A stretch of DNA of 64,000 nucleotides from Chloroflexota bacterium. Lineage in GTDB: Bacteria; Chloroflexota; Anaerolineae; Aggregatilineales; J027. The notes beneath the pieces were generated by a model, which was not told the DNA's origin, searched no databases, and saw only the letters and a list, made by a program, of their open reading frames with translations. The stretch covers positions 1 to 64,000 of the forward strand of contig JABFGB010000009.1 in the NCBI GenBank assembly GCA_013112715.1, read 5' to 3'. Positions 52,649 through 62,076 of this stretch are shown piece by piece; the first letter of the stretch is position 1, and every line of letters begins with the position of its first letter. The position numbers and the translations under genes were made by a program.

Positions 52649-52659
52649 GGAATCGAACC

Positions 52660-53613
52660 ATGCCTACCGAACTTAACATTGTTTTTGGCACCGGCCCGGT
52701 GGGTCGCGCCGTCACTCAAGAACTGGTCAATCGCGGCAAAAAAGTGCGGGTCGTCAATCGCAGTGGCAAAGCCGATGTGCCCAACGGGGTCGAAATCATG
52801 AAAGGTGATGTCACCGACCATGCTTTTGCGCGGGAAGCCTCTAAAGGAGCCAGTGTCGTCTATCAATGCACCAATCCCCCCTACACTCAGTGGGCCGAGT
52901 TATTCCCGGCGCTGCAAGCTGGTGTGTTGGAAGGAGCGGCTTCAGCAGAAGCAAAATTGATTGTGATGGACAACCTGTATATGTATGGCCCGACGGCTGG
53001 TAAACCCCTAACCGAAGATTTGCCGGACAAAGCCACCAGTCGCAAAGGCCTGACCCGGGCTAAGATGGCCCAAGACATTATGGCGGCGCATCGCAGTGGT
53101 AAAGTACGGGCGGCAATTGGTCGAGCCTCCGACTATTTTGGGCCGGGGGCAATGGATTCGGCGGCAGGGGATCGTTTGTTTTTGGCGGCGCTGGCTGGCA
53201 AAGCGGCGCAGGTAATCGGCAATCCAGATTTACCACACACCTACAGCTATGTCCCCGACATCGGCAAGGCATTGGTGACATTGGGGGAACGCGAGGAGGC
53301 ATTGGGTCAAATTTGGCATCTACCCGCGCCGGAAACGGTGACCACACGCGAATTTGTGAACAGGGTCTATCAAGAAACAGGCCACACGCCGCGTCTGCAA
53401 GTCGCCAATAAATTCATCCTGCGAGCGATGGGGTTGTTTGTCCCTCCCTTGCGCGAACTGGTCGAGATGTACTATGAATTCAATGAGTCGTTCATTATGA
53501 GCCACGACAAATTTGCCAAAGCCTTTGGCGCAGATGTCACCCCACTCCAAGAGGCTATCCACGCCACCGTCGCATGGTTCCGCGACCACGCAGAGCACAC
53601 CAAAGTCGCCTAA
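52660..53613 (+). CDS. NAD(P)-dependent epimerase/reductase, NmrA-like
   Basis: 317 residues. The Rossmann motif NIVFGTGPVGRAV (about 6-18) matches GxGxxG, followed by VRVVNRSGKA (cofactor 2'-phosphate region) and VYQCTNPPY. The SDR-type active site is partly visible (NLYMYGP, no clear YxxxK). It is an atypical SDR, perhaps an oxidoreductase of a small organic compound sensed by the TetR regulator encoded in front. A terminator follows. Confidence 0.85.
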   Translation: MPTELNIVFGTGPVGRAVTQELVNRGKKVRVVNRSGKADVPNGVEIMKGDVTDHAFAREASKGASVVYQCTNPPYTQWAELFPALQAGVLEGAASAEAKLIVMDNLYMYGPTAGKPLTEDLPDKATSRKGLTRAKMAQDIMAAHRSGKVRAAIGRASDYFGPGAMDSAAGDRLFLAALAGKAAQVIGNPDLPHTYSYVPDIGKALVTLGEREEALGQIWHLPAPETVTTREFVNRVYQETGHTPRLQVANKFILRAMGLFVPPLRELVEMYYEFNESFIMSHDKFAKAFGADVTPLQEAIHATVAWFRDHAEHTKVA

Positions 53614-53635
53614 TATCAACATTTACCACATATTG

Positions 53636-53666
53636 TCCCTCCTCAAAATCTTGGGAGGGATTTTTG
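53636..53666 (+). terminator. Intrinsic terminator after the reductase gene
   Basis: TCCCTCC (53636-53642) and GGAGGGA (53654-53660) form the stem, followed by TTTTTG. Confidence 0.85.
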
Positions 53667-53756
53667 TCAATATTCCCCCACGATTCGGCATATTTCACCA
53701 TTTTGGACTACACTCATGGATAAATTTCTTATCACCCATTGGGTAGGCAAAAAAGA

Positions 53757-55334
53757 ATGCGCCGTGATTTCGTGTGGATGTTTGGGTTGGCTGTGCTGGT
53801 CGGCTGTCTATTGATTGTCCTTTTGGATGAACCCGGCTACACCGACGCTTATTATTATTTCAACGCAGGTCAGCGCTTGGCACAGGGCGATGGCCTGACT
53901 GACCCGTATGTATGGATTTATCTCAACCGACCGGACAAAATTCCTGCCCCCAGCCACACTTATTGGATGCCGCTGGCCTCGATTCTTAGTGCGGGGAGTA
54001 TGGCGATTTTTGGCGCGAATTTTAGTGCTGCTCAAATCCCCTCGGTTTTGGCGCTGGCCGGGTTGGTCGTGCTGGGAGGTTGGCTCGGTTATACGCTGGG
54101 AGGCACGCGCCGCTATAGCTGGATGACCGCCTTAATCGTCCTCTTTGGTGGATTTTTCTTCCCATTCTGGGTCAACACCGATACGTTCGCCCTCTATGGC
54201 TTGGTCGGGGCCGGGGCGCTGATAATGATGGGGCTTGGGTATCAAAAACACGATTGGCGATGGTTTGCGCTTAGTGGGGCACTCAGCGGCTTTGCCCATC
54301 TGACCCGCGCCGATGGCCTGCTGCTCTTATTGGTCGCCCTTTTGTTGACCCTGTGGCCTCGCCCCAATTGGAAAGCCGCCATCAGCACACTGGTCGCTTA
54401 TCTGGTCGTTATGCTGGCATGGTTTATCCGCAATCTGGATGTGATTAATTCCCCTATCCCCAGCGGCGGAGTTAAAACGGCCTTTCTACGCGGCTACAAC
54501 GAATTATTTGCCTATCCGGTGGACTGGTCATTCGCCAATTTTGCAGATTGGGGCATGGCGAACATTTTGGAATCACGCTGGAACGCCCTACTGAGCAATT
54601 TCGGGACGTGGTTGGCAGTCGAAACATGGATTTTGATTGGCCCATTTGCACTGGCGGCCCTGTGGAAACACCGCAAAAATCCACTGCTCACCGGGTTCTG
54701 GGTTTATGCGTTAGGCCTACATCTTGCCATGACTTTTATCTTTGCTTTCCCCGGTTATCGCGGCGGCTTATTTCATTCCTCATCGGCCCTTGTGCCGTTC
54801 TGGGCCATCTTGGGAATCATGGGCCTCGATGATGCCATCAACTGGGCGGCCCAACGGCGCAGATGGCATCCTCCGCAGGCCCGTATGGTCTTTGGCACAG
54901 CAGCATTGGTTTTGGTCATCATCTTGAGTGGTTTCGCATGGTCGGCCCAAGCGCAAAATCGGGAAGAAGCCCCCAACTATGATGAGATCAACACCTATTT
55001 GCCAGCCGATGCCGTTTTGATGGTAAATGACCCACCCGCGTGGTATTTTCATACAAGGTTGATGAGTGTCAATCTGCCGGATGCACCGCTTGACCGCCTG
55101 CCAGAAATTGCCAGTCGCTATTGTGTCACGCATTTGGTGATTGATAAAAACGTTACCGATGCGTTTGTCCCCTTGATTGATAAAGGCGCACCTCCCCCGC
55201 CATTTTTAGAGCCAATTGCCCATTTAGATAGCAATACAGAAGGAACCGGAGACGATGTCCGTATCTATCGCTTCATTGAAGAAGCCATTCCCTATGCCAG
55301 CCGCTGCTACCCGATTGGGAATTCGCCCGATTGA
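53757..55334 (+). CDS. GT-C-type membrane glycosyltransferase, first of two
   Basis: About 525 residues with about ten transmembrane helices and a short C-terminal domain outside (about 400-525). After the first helix comes the acidic motif DEPGYTDAYYYF, the position of the catalytic Asp of GT-C (ArnT/PMT-like) enzymes. The donor would be a polyprenyl-phosphate sugar; the acceptor is unknown. The likely start is the ATG at 53757; a TTG at 53739 lies upstream. Its 3' end overlaps the second glycosyltransferase gene. Confidence 0.8.
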   Translation: MRRDFVWMFGLAVLVGCLLIVLLDEPGYTDAYYYFNAGQRLAQGDGLTDPYVWIYLNRPDKIPAPSHTYWMPLASILSAGSMAIFGANFSAAQIPSVLALAGLVVLGGWLGYTLGGTRRYSWMTALIVLFGGFFFPFWVNTDTFALYGLVGAGALIMMGLGYQKHDWRWFALSGALSGFAHLTRADGLLLLLVALLLTLWPRPNWKAAISTLVAYLVVMLAWFIRNLDVINSPIPSGGVKTAFLRGYNELFAYPVDWSFANFADWGMANILESRWNALLSNFGTWLAVETWILIGPFALAALWKHRKNPLLTGFWVYALGLHLAMTFIFAFPGYRGGLFHSSSALVPFWAILGIMGLDDAINWAAQRRRWHPPQARMVFGTAALVLVIILSGFAWSAQAQNREEAPNYDEINTYLPADAVLMVNDPPAWYFHTRLMSVNLPDAPLDRLPEIASRYCVTHLVIDKNVTDAFVPLIDKGAPPPPFLEPIAHLDSNTEGTGDDVRIYRFIEEAIPYASRCYPIGNSPD

Positions 55335-56865
55335 CCTTTTGCTGCTGCTGATCGCGGCCCTCAGCGTCATCGGCTATACCATTTTTGCGGCAGTTTATGA
55401 TCGGGCGGGGTTTCCACTGGACGATTCTTGGATTCATCAGGTCTATGCCCGCAATCTGGCACGGCACGGCGAATGGGCCTATATCCCCGGTCAACCTTCG
55501 GCAGCTTCGAGTGGACCACTGTACACTGCCGCGCTTGCCATTGGACAGTTGTTGGGCCTCTCACCCGTCCTGTGGGCACATCTGTTAGGAACACTCGCGC
55601 TGGCGGTGGCTGGGGCAGTCAGTGTGCGTCTGGCCGAACAACTCTTTCCGAATCTCAAATGGGTCGGGCCGGGCACAGGGCTATTGATTATTCTGTCGTG
55701 GCATCTGATTTGGGCGGCTGCGTCGGGCATGGAGACTATGTGGTTTATCACTTTTAGCCTGATTTTGATATGGTGCTTTTGGCAAGAACCCAGTCTATCC
55801 AAAACCACCTACCAGCAGGTGTTAAAAAATGGCATGGTGATTGGTTTCATCAGTGGCTTGTGTTATTTAAATCGGCCTGAAGGCTTGCTGCTGTTGGGGC
55901 TTGGCGGGCTAATTGTTTGGGCCTGCCGTCTCTATCCTGATTTCAAAACATTTGTGATATGGGGCATCGGCGTTGCAATTGGGGCGGCGATCATCATGAT
56001 TCCCTACATCGCCATCAACTTATCCCTCATCGGCGAACCTCTCCCCTCCACTGTTCGCGCCAAAATCGCCTATAACGCAGGCTTCCGTGAGGAATTTGTC
56101 GGTACACGCATTTGGAAAATGGGCATTACGATGTTAGCCGGAGCGCAGTTGATGTGGGTACCGGCGGTTATCGTGGGGGTAATTGCCATTGCCCGTCAAA
56201 AAGTCGCTTTAAAATGGTTGTACTTTCTGCCCATTCTGTGGGGTCTGGCCCATTTCACCGTCTATCTGATTGTCATGCCCGTTTATTTTCATCATGGGCG
56301 TTATGTCATGCCTGTTTTGCCGACCCTGCTGCTCTACGGCGTAGGGGGGACATGGATCATTGTGGAATGGGGCAAAAATTCCGCCCCCAAGCGTGTCCTG
56401 ACGCGCACCCTCGCCCTAAGTGCGATTCTGGCTGTCCCCGGTTTTTGGTGGATTGGTGGCAAGGTGTATGGAGAAGATGTCAAACTTATCAACACCGAGA
56501 TGGTCAAGGCGTCTAAATGGGTCGAGCTTCATGTCCCTAAAGAGGATGTTTTTGCGGTGCATGACATCGGAGCATTGGGCTATTTTGCGCCACGCGAGCA
56601 CGTGTTTGATATTGCGGGTCTCGTCAGTCCAGAGGTCGTGCCGATCATCACTGACCGCGAAAAAACGATGGAATTGATGTGTAAAAAGGGAGCGAAGTGG
56701 ATGATGGTTTTGACCACTCAGAACCCTGCGGAAGATGACGACCCACGCATCCACCTAGAGTACATTACCGACTCGCCCTATCTCAAAGAAATAGCAGGCG
56801 ACAACATGAAGGTCTACACACTTGACTGGACAAAAGGGAACACACGCGGTTGTACCCCTAAATAG
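55255..56865 (+). CDS. GT-C-type membrane glycosyltransferase, second of two
   Basis: Up to 536 residues, about ten transmembrane helices. The first loop has LDDSWIHQVYARNLARHGEWAY-type residues with a DD motif, typical of GT-C enzymes. Later, GLCYLNRPEGLLLLGLGG matches the GFAHLTRADGLLLL segment of the upstream protein, so the two are related. The ATG at 55255 (GGAG three bases before) gives an 80-base overlap with the first gene; the ATG at 55294 gives 41. The end is at a bidirectional terminator. Confidence 0.82.
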   Translation: MSVSIASLKKPFPMPAAATRLGIRPIDLLLLLIAALSVIGYTIFAAVYDRAGFPLDDSWIHQVYARNLARHGEWAYIPGQPSAASSGPLYTAALAIGQLLGLSPVLWAHLLGTLALAVAGAVSVRLAEQLFPNLKWVGPGTGLLIILSWHLIWAAASGMETMWFITFSLILIWCFWQEPSLSKTTYQQVLKNGMVIGFISGLCYLNRPEGLLLLGLGGLIVWACRLYPDFKTFVIWGIGVAIGAAIIMIPYIAINLSLIGEPLPSTVRAKIAYNAGFREEFVGTRIWKMGITMLAGAQLMWVPAVIVGVIAIARQKVALKWLYFLPILWGLAHFTVYLIVMPVYFHHGRYVMPVLPTLLLYGVGGTWIIVEWGKNSAPKRVLTRTLALSAILAVPGFWWIGGKVYGEDVKLINTEMVKASKWVELHVPKEDVFAVHDIGALGYFAPREHVFDIAGLVSPEVVPIITDREKTMELMCKKGAKWMMVLTTQNPAEDDDPRIHLEYITDSPYLKEIAGDNMKVYTLDWTKGNTRGCTPK

Positions 56866-56867
56866 GC

Positions 56868-56916
56868 TATAGGCTGAATCGAAAGCATCATTCCAGATTC
56901 AGCCTATATATTCCTT
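56868..56916. terminator. Bidirectional intrinsic terminator
   Basis: TATAGGCTGAATC (56868-56880) and GATTCAGCCTATA (56896-56908) form a perfect 13-bp stem between two convergent genes. Confidence 0.85.
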
Positions 56917-56918
56917 GA

Positions 56919-57740
56919 TTAGCTTTCTGGGGCAGGTGGGGCATCACGGGATATGCCGGGGACTTGCAAACTCACTAGATAGGATTTGCTGCCCTCACGC
57001 ACCTGCACTATCCCCAATTCGCGGGTGATATTTGTCCAGACAAATTCGGCCCAAGGGCTTTCGATCCAGCGCGGTGTGCCACTGCTGGCAAGTTCCTCTA
57101 GGGAAAAGGGGGCTGTGCGGGGCCAAGGAATAATTTTGGCGCTAGAGTCTGCCTCAACCTCATACGCCTTCATCCATCCCCCGGTAGGTATTACGAGTGC
57201 GCGGGATTCGACCAAATCGGCACAGGTCTGACGCAGGGTCGCAAATCCGTTGGCGGGCCATGGCGAATAGCGTTCGACGGTGCGGTCAGAATCATACAGA
57301 TTGAGCGTCAGGCTTTCCAACACCGGGTTATCCGTGCTTGGTGGCACAATATCATTTTGCCAATCGTAGAAGCCTGTACGAATAATGGTCTCAATCAAGC
57401 TGCGGATCTGGTCATCGGTGAGGCGGGCCTCTAATATCTCATTCCGTCCCGACAAAATATTGACCCATACCAGCCGTCCATCGCCCCATAAGGTACATAA
57501 AGGCACATCGTTATCAAAATAGGCTTGGGGTTCATAATTGGCTTGATCGTCCATCCGCAAAATAATCGTGTCCGGCGAACGATCCCATTCAAACAATCCT
57601 AAATTATCCGTATTAGACGAATTTCCATCATTTTTATTTCCATTGTCATCCCCGTTACATGCTGCCAACAATAACAGGCTAATGAACAACAGGCTGATAA
57701 AACGACGATTCATTGGGCTTGGGAGTAAACCCTTCAACAT
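56919..57740 (-). CDS. Lipoprotein of unknown function
   Basis: About 273 residues. A lipoprotein signal peptide with lipobox LLAAC, then an Asn/Asp/Gly-rich spacer (NGDDNGNKNDGNSSN) and a domain of about 220 residues (TIILRMDDQANYEPQAYFD, LCTLWGDGRLVWVN, LTLNLYDSDRTVERYSPWP). No family recognised. AAGGAG eight bases before the ATG at 57740 favours that start; the ATG at 57713 is a shorter alternative. Confidence 0.8.
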   Translation of the reverse strand: MLKGLLPSPMNRRFISLLFISLLLLAACNGDDNGNKNDGNSSNTDNLGLFEWDRSPDTIILRMDDQANYEPQAYFDNDVPLCTLWGDGRLVWVNILSGRNEILEARLTDDQIRSLIETIIRTGFYDWQNDIVPPSTDNPVLESLTLNLYDSDRTVERYSPWPANGFATLRQTCADLVESRALVIPTGGWMKAYEVEADSSAKIIPWPRTAPFSLEELASSGTPRWIESPWAEFVWTNITRELGIVQVREGSKSYLVSLQVPGISRDAPPAPES

Positions 57741-57819
57741 GCGCTGCGCTCCTTGAACTACCGCGTACAAGTTAGTACGTACAGAGCATTGTAGCGCCGC
57801 CGCCGTTACATGCCAAATG

Positions 57820-57852
57820 CAAACGGGCAGCAGAGTCTATTCCGCCGCCCGT
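57820..57852 (-). terminator. Possible terminator after the VIT/VWA gene
   Basis: On the minus strand ACGGGCGGC pairs with GCTGCCCGT (one G-T pair), followed by TTGCATTTGG. The T run is poor. Confidence 0.45.
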
Positions 57853-57883
57853 CCGGTGTACAAAATTTGTCAGAATCTAGTGA

Positions 57884-60091
57884 CTATTCTGGCACAATCT
57901 CATAGGCTTGGTCGTCCAGAACGAAGATGATATGGTCGCCAACCGCATAAAACTCGGCCACTCGCTCATCCGCATCCAAGAGTTCAAAGTAGGCATCGCT
58001 TAGGAACACAATCTGTTCCGGCTCCATCGTGTCAGCATCATAGGTGGTATCAATCCATACCCCATCGCGCCAGACAAAGGTACGGTCTCCCACAATTTGG
58101 ATCGGCTGTTGCGGCGCATAGTAGCCTTCAGTCTGTCCAGCTTCGCCGCCACCGAAATCTCCCGATGTTCCAGCAACAGTCATGGTGGGTAAGGGCATTG
58201 CAGCAGGGGCATTCGCCATTTCATTGGCATCATCCGCCGCTTGGACTCCCTCTGAACCAGTGGTCATACCGGGTGACTGACCAGCTTGCGATTGAGCCTC
58301 GCGCAGTACATCCTCACGCCCGGTCTGGGTGAAAATGTCGTCCTCAGTGATTAGGAAGGAGGTGTAGGGCGTGATAATCCCATAACGGATACTCAGGCGT
58401 ACAATGCTGTCTACCAATTCAGAATTTTCGCCATTGAGCCGAATTTGATTGAGTAAATCCCCAATCCGCCGGGTCGCCCATAAGCGCGGAATCAATTCCT
58501 CGCCGCCTGCATTGGCCCGGAAATCAAGTTCACTATAGGTAAAGGTCTGGGTTTCATTTTCGACCTTGCCGCTTAAGCGCAAACTTGCATTATCGGCGTC
58601 GCCACGATAGCGTCCGGCGATAATCAACTGTGACCCCACAAACAAATCTGGCAGGTTATTGATGGCGGGATACACGTCATAGACATTCACCCCCTCAATT
58701 TCCAGCACCAAATCGGTCAGCACGGGTGAATTGATCTTGTTATACAGATTGCTGACTTCTTCATCTACCCGTTCGGTTGGGCGCACATAGGCTGACGTCC
58801 CGCCATAGTTCTGGCTGAGTTGATCGAGCAGCACGGTATCTACATCATCACCGACACCAAAGGTAAAGAAGCGCACATTTTCGGGAGCATTGGCTTTCAC
58901 ATTCGCCAAAATGTTTGCCCCAACCGTCTCGCCCTCGGTGGGTAGGCCATCGGTCAAAAATAGGATGACGGTCTGGCGTTCACGCCCATTCATATCCAAT
59001 GCCGCCTTTAAAGCGCCATCAATATTCGTGCCGCCAATCGCTTCGAGGCCGCTGATCCAATCTTTGGCATCTTCCACTGCATCGAGGCCTTGCATATCGT
59101 TGGCATAAACATTGACCCCGGTGCTAAATACCACCAGATTAAAGCGGTCTTCGCTGTTGAGGTTATCCAACACATATTTGGTCGCGGCACGGGCTTGATC
59201 CCATTTTTCGCCGAACATCGAGCCAGATTGATCTAGCACGACAATCACGTCTTTGGGGATAACACGGCTCTCATCCACTTCGACGGGTGGCGAGACCAGC
59301 ACGACGAAGAAACCATCTTCACTGGCGCTTTCCCGATAGGTCAGCAGGTTGAGGTTGATGTCCTCGCTCGACACCCCATAGTACAAGCTAAAATCGGTGG
59401 CTTCCTGTGTATTGGTTGTCTCAAATCCTGCTACAAATGAGGTATCACTTTTGCGGTCAATCGCAATCGGGTGAGTTGGCGAATAGACATTGCTGATGGG
59501 ATCGTTGGATTCTACACTGACCCGAATGCTCAATTCACCGACAGGCAGGGGTGAGACATGTCGGGTACGAAGTGGGTAAACATAATGGACAAGGCCACTT
59601 TCAACTGGCAGCAGTTGGGTATATTCAATTTGCAGGGTACGCTGACCACCCGCCGGAATAGGAAAGACATTGGCTTGGATGGCATCTGTCCCTACATACT
59701 CTAACAATGCGGGGTCGCGTAATTGGCGTACAATCTGGTCATAAATGGCACGGGCCTCATCTTTTTCCAAAATTTGGGCTTGGATGGGCACGCCATCAAT
59801 AATCATCTTTAGGTCGGAAATGGTGACGCCGCGTGGCAGCGGGAAAACATAAGTGCCTTCGGCCTGTACCGCGCCTTCGTTCACAAAGACCTGTTCAATG
59901 GTCGTGCGGGCAATTTGATCGGTGATTTCAACCGAAACCCGATGGGATTTAATGAATACGGGGGAGGTAGATTGTTGGGCGGTTCCAGTGGTGGGTGTGG
60001 TGTCTTGTTGGGCCATCACCGGAAGTACACTCGCAATTACCATGACCAGCCCCAAAGTCAGGGCTATAATCAGGGATGCTTTGGCTCTCAT
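57884..60091 (-). CDS. Secreted VIT and von Willebrand factor A domain protein
   Basis: About 735 residues. A signal peptide (about 1-27, ending VMAQ), a VIT domain (about 42-160: VSVEITDQIARTTIEQVFVN, GTYVFPLPRGVTISDL, EKDEARAIYDQ), and a VWA domain (about 280-450) with the MIDAS motif DQSGSM, a Thr, and Asp in FLTDGLPTEGE. The C-terminal 280 residues contain an acidic, Gly-rich stretch. This is the architecture of inter-alpha-inhibitor-like surface proteins that bind divalent metal and protein ligands. The ATG at 60091 is 13 bases from AAGGAG; a TTG at 60100 is an alternative. Confidence 0.88.
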   Translation of the reverse strand: MRAKASLIIALTLGLVMVIASVLPVMAQQDTTPTTGTAQQSTSPVFIKSHRVSVEITDQIARTTIEQVFVNEGAVQAEGTYVFPLPRGVTISDLKMIIDGVPIQAQILEKDEARAIYDQIVRQLRDPALLEYVGTDAIQANVFPIPAGGQRTLQIEYTQLLPVESGLVHYVYPLRTRHVSPLPVGELSIRVSVESNDPISNVYSPTHPIAIDRKSDTSFVAGFETTNTQEATDFSLYYGVSSEDINLNLLTYRESASEDGFFVVLVSPPVEVDESRVIPKDVIVVLDQSGSMFGEKWDQARAATKYVLDNLNSEDRFNLVVFSTGVNVYANDMQGLDAVEDAKDWISGLEAIGGTNIDGALKAALDMNGRERQTVILFLTDGLPTEGETVGANILANVKANAPENVRFFTFGVGDDVDTVLLDQLSQNYGGTSAYVRPTERVDEEVSNLYNKINSPVLTDLVLEIEGVNVYDVYPAINNLPDLFVGSQLIIAGRYRGDADNASLRLSGKVENETQTFTYSELDFRANAGGEELIPRLWATRRIGDLLNQIRLNGENSELVDSIVRLSIRYGIITPYTSFLITEDDIFTQTGREDVLREAQSQAGQSPGMTTGSEGVQAADDANEMANAPAAMPLPTMTVAGTSGDFGGGEAGQTEGYYAPQQPIQIVGDRTFVWRDGVWIDTTYDADTMEPEQIVFLSDAYFELLDADERVAEFYAVGDHIIFVLDDQAYEIVPE

Positions 60092-60110
60092 GGGTAGCAA
60101 TATTCTCCTT

Positions 60111-60129
60111 AAAAGACTAATGGTCTTTT
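60111..60129. repeat. Perfect inverted repeat between divergent genes
   Basis: AAAAGAC (60111-60117) and GTCTTTT (60123-60129) with a 5-base gap. It may be an operator for the VIT/VWA gene or for the AAA/TOPRIM pair, or a hairpin in the former's leader. Confidence 0.5.
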
Positions 60130-60185
60130 GTGGGCAAGACGTTAACCAGAGCAAAAAAGTTCCCATCAGTTTTTGAGGAGCGATA

Positions 60186-61493
60186 ATGCTAAAAAAAGTC
60201 AGAATACAGGGTTATAAATCCCTACAAAACTTAGAGGTTGACCTAAAACCACTTTCTGTTTTGTTTGGCCCAAACGCGGCTGGCAAAAGTAATTTCCTCG
60301 ATGCTTTACAGCTCTTATCACGCATTGCGACAAACCGTACTTTGAGCGAGGCTTTCGCCCCACCCTATCGCGGCAAACCGTTGGAATCATTTACCTTTGG
60401 CGCAGGCGGCCTCAGAGGATTACTAGATAAACCAAGCGAAACATTTATGATTGAAGTTGACGTTGAACTCTCGCCACGAGTTGTTGAGACAGTGAATCAA
60501 CAAATCAGCGAAATGCGTAGACCCACAAAGAATGATGAGACAAATGGAAGGGCCGATAATACTGGGGCGCGAACTATTCATGAACGAAATTTGCGCTACC
60601 GAATTGAAATTGAAATTTTGCCCCGTTCAGGGATTTTGAGGGTAGCTGATGAATATCTGGCGGCACTCAACGCTAGAGGCGAACCAAAGGGAACGCGCAG
60701 TCCTTTCTTAGAAAAGATGGGAGACAGACTTTCTTTAAGGATGGAAGGCCAAGCGCATCCAACTTATCATGAAACTAATTTAGATCATAGTATTTTGTCC
60801 CTTCCTCTCTATCCGCCTCACTACCCACATATGGTAGCAATGCGACAAGAGTTAGCCAGTTGGTTCTTCTTTTATTTTGAACCTCGTGAAAGGATGCGTG
60901 TCCCAAACCCAGTGAAAGAAGTTCGCCATATCGGATTAATGGGTGAGGAACTCGCAGGCTTTTTAAACACGCTGAAAGTTCTTGATGAACCTCAATTTAG
61001 AGCAGTGGAAAAGTCCATCCGAATGATTATCCCCACCGTTACAGGGATAGATGTAGGAGTCAATGATTTAGGGGAAGTCGAATTTAGGTTACTAGAGGGA
61101 AATATCCCTATACCTGCTCGTGTCCTTTCAGAAGGAACACTTCGGATTTTGGGATTGCTTGCTCTAGGGGGTGTTAAAGATGCTCCAACCCTGATTGGTT
61201 TTGAAGAACCTGAAAATGGCATTCAACCTCGTCGTATACGTGCCATCGCCGAATTTTTGAAAACACGTACTTGGAACGATGACACTCAATTGATTGTTAC
61301 AACACATTCCCCGACCCTCCTTGATGAATTACCACCAGATTCTCTTTATGCTTGTCGAAAAACAGCCACAGGCACAGAGATTGAGTCCTCCTTACCGCTT
61401 TGGCAGAGTCAAGACATTGATGCCGCACTAAATCACGAAGAGCAACCGCTTTCAATTTCCGAACGAATTCTGAGGGGTGATTTTGATGCGTAA
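60186..61493 (+). CDS. AAA/SMC-like ATPase of a putative defence pair
   Basis: 435 residues of the AAA_21/OLD-RecF type. Walker A GPNAAGKS (28-35), an ABC-like signature LSEGTLR (about 314-320), Walker B IGFEEPENGIQP (about 337-348, Glu340/341) and the His switch TTHSPTLLDEL (His374). Between Walker A and signature lies a coiled or helical insert (about 90-300). The strand and codon use are AT-richer than the neighbours. The next gene, overlapping by eight bases, encodes a TOPRIM-like protein; together they resemble an OLD nuclease split in two, or RloA/RloB and PARIS-type pairs. GAGGAG precedes the ATG. Confidence 0.85.
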   Translation: MLKKVRIQGYKSLQNLEVDLKPLSVLFGPNAAGKSNFLDALQLLSRIATNRTLSEAFAPPYRGKPLESFTFGAGGLRGLLDKPSETFMIEVDVELSPRVVETVNQQISEMRRPTKNDETNGRADNTGARTIHERNLRYRIEIEILPRSGILRVADEYLAALNARGEPKGTRSPFLEKMGDRLSLRMEGQAHPTYHETNLDHSILSLPLYPPHYPHMVAMRQELASWFFFYFEPRERMRVPNPVKEVRHIGLMGEELAGFLNTLKVLDEPQFRAVEKSIRMIIPTVTGIDVGVNDLGEVEFRLLEGNIPIPARVLSEGTLRILGLLALGGVKDAPTLIGFEEPENGIQPRRIRAIAEFLKTRTWNDDTQLIVTTHSPTLLDELPPDSLYACRKTATGTEIESSLPLWQSQDIDAALNHEEQPLSISERILRGDFDA

Positions 61494-62076
61494 CATTAGT
61501 CTATTCACTGAGGATTTGGGTCATGAGGAAGTATTAAAGGCAGTTCTAAGCCGATTTGCTCGTGAATATGGCGTAGAAATAAGCGTCAAAATATATAGTG
61601 TTCGTGGTGGACATGGTAAAGTTATTTCAGAACTAAAGCAATATTTGCGTGATCTACACACAGGGGAAAGCACCCTGCCTGATTTAGTTGTCATCGGAAC
61701 TGATGCCAATTGCAAAGGCTATCGGCAACGTCGTCAAGAGGTAGAAAATATCACTGAGAATTACAGCTTTTTAATGGTTTGCGCTTTACCGGACCCTCAC
61801 ATAGAACGCTGGTTGTTACTAGATGGCGCGGCTTTCAAAAAAGTTCTAGGTAAAGGGTGTAATGCACCTGACCAAAAATGTGAACGAGATCGTTATAAAA
61901 GATACTTACTCGAAGCAGTTCGAAATGCAGGAGTAACCCCTCTTCTAGGTGGTTTGGAACATGCCCAAGATATAGTAAATGCAATGGATTTTCCGAAAGC
62001 AACCCAATCTGATGACTCTTTGAAAAAACTCCTCAATGAGTTGCATATGCACTTTAAGGGAAGGGCTAATCAATGA
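61486..62076 (+). CDS. TOPRIM-like/RloB-DUF4276-like nuclease candidate
   Basis: 196 residues. An early Glu in ISLFTEDLGHEEVL (Glu9) and an Asp in LVVIGTDANCKG (Asp73) sit where TOPRIM folds place their metal-binding acids. The segment LPDPHIERWLLLDG (about 101-114) resembles the NPCFELWLL motif of RloB/DUF4276 proteins. GAGGGG lies eight bases before the ATG at 61486; GTG at 61477 is possible. It overlaps the ATPase gene by eight bases and the peptidase gene by four, so it is translated with both. Nuclease activity and a defence role are inference. Confidence 0.7.
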   Translation: MRNISLFTEDLGHEEVLKAVLSRFAREYGVEISVKIYSVRGGHGKVISELKQYLRDLHTGESTLPDLVVIGTDANCKGYRQRRQEVENITENYSFLMVCALPDPHIERWLLLDGAAFKKVLGKGCNAPDQKCERDRYKRYLLEAVRNAGVTPLLGGLEHAQDIVNAMDFPKATQSDDSLKKLLNELHMHFKGRANQ

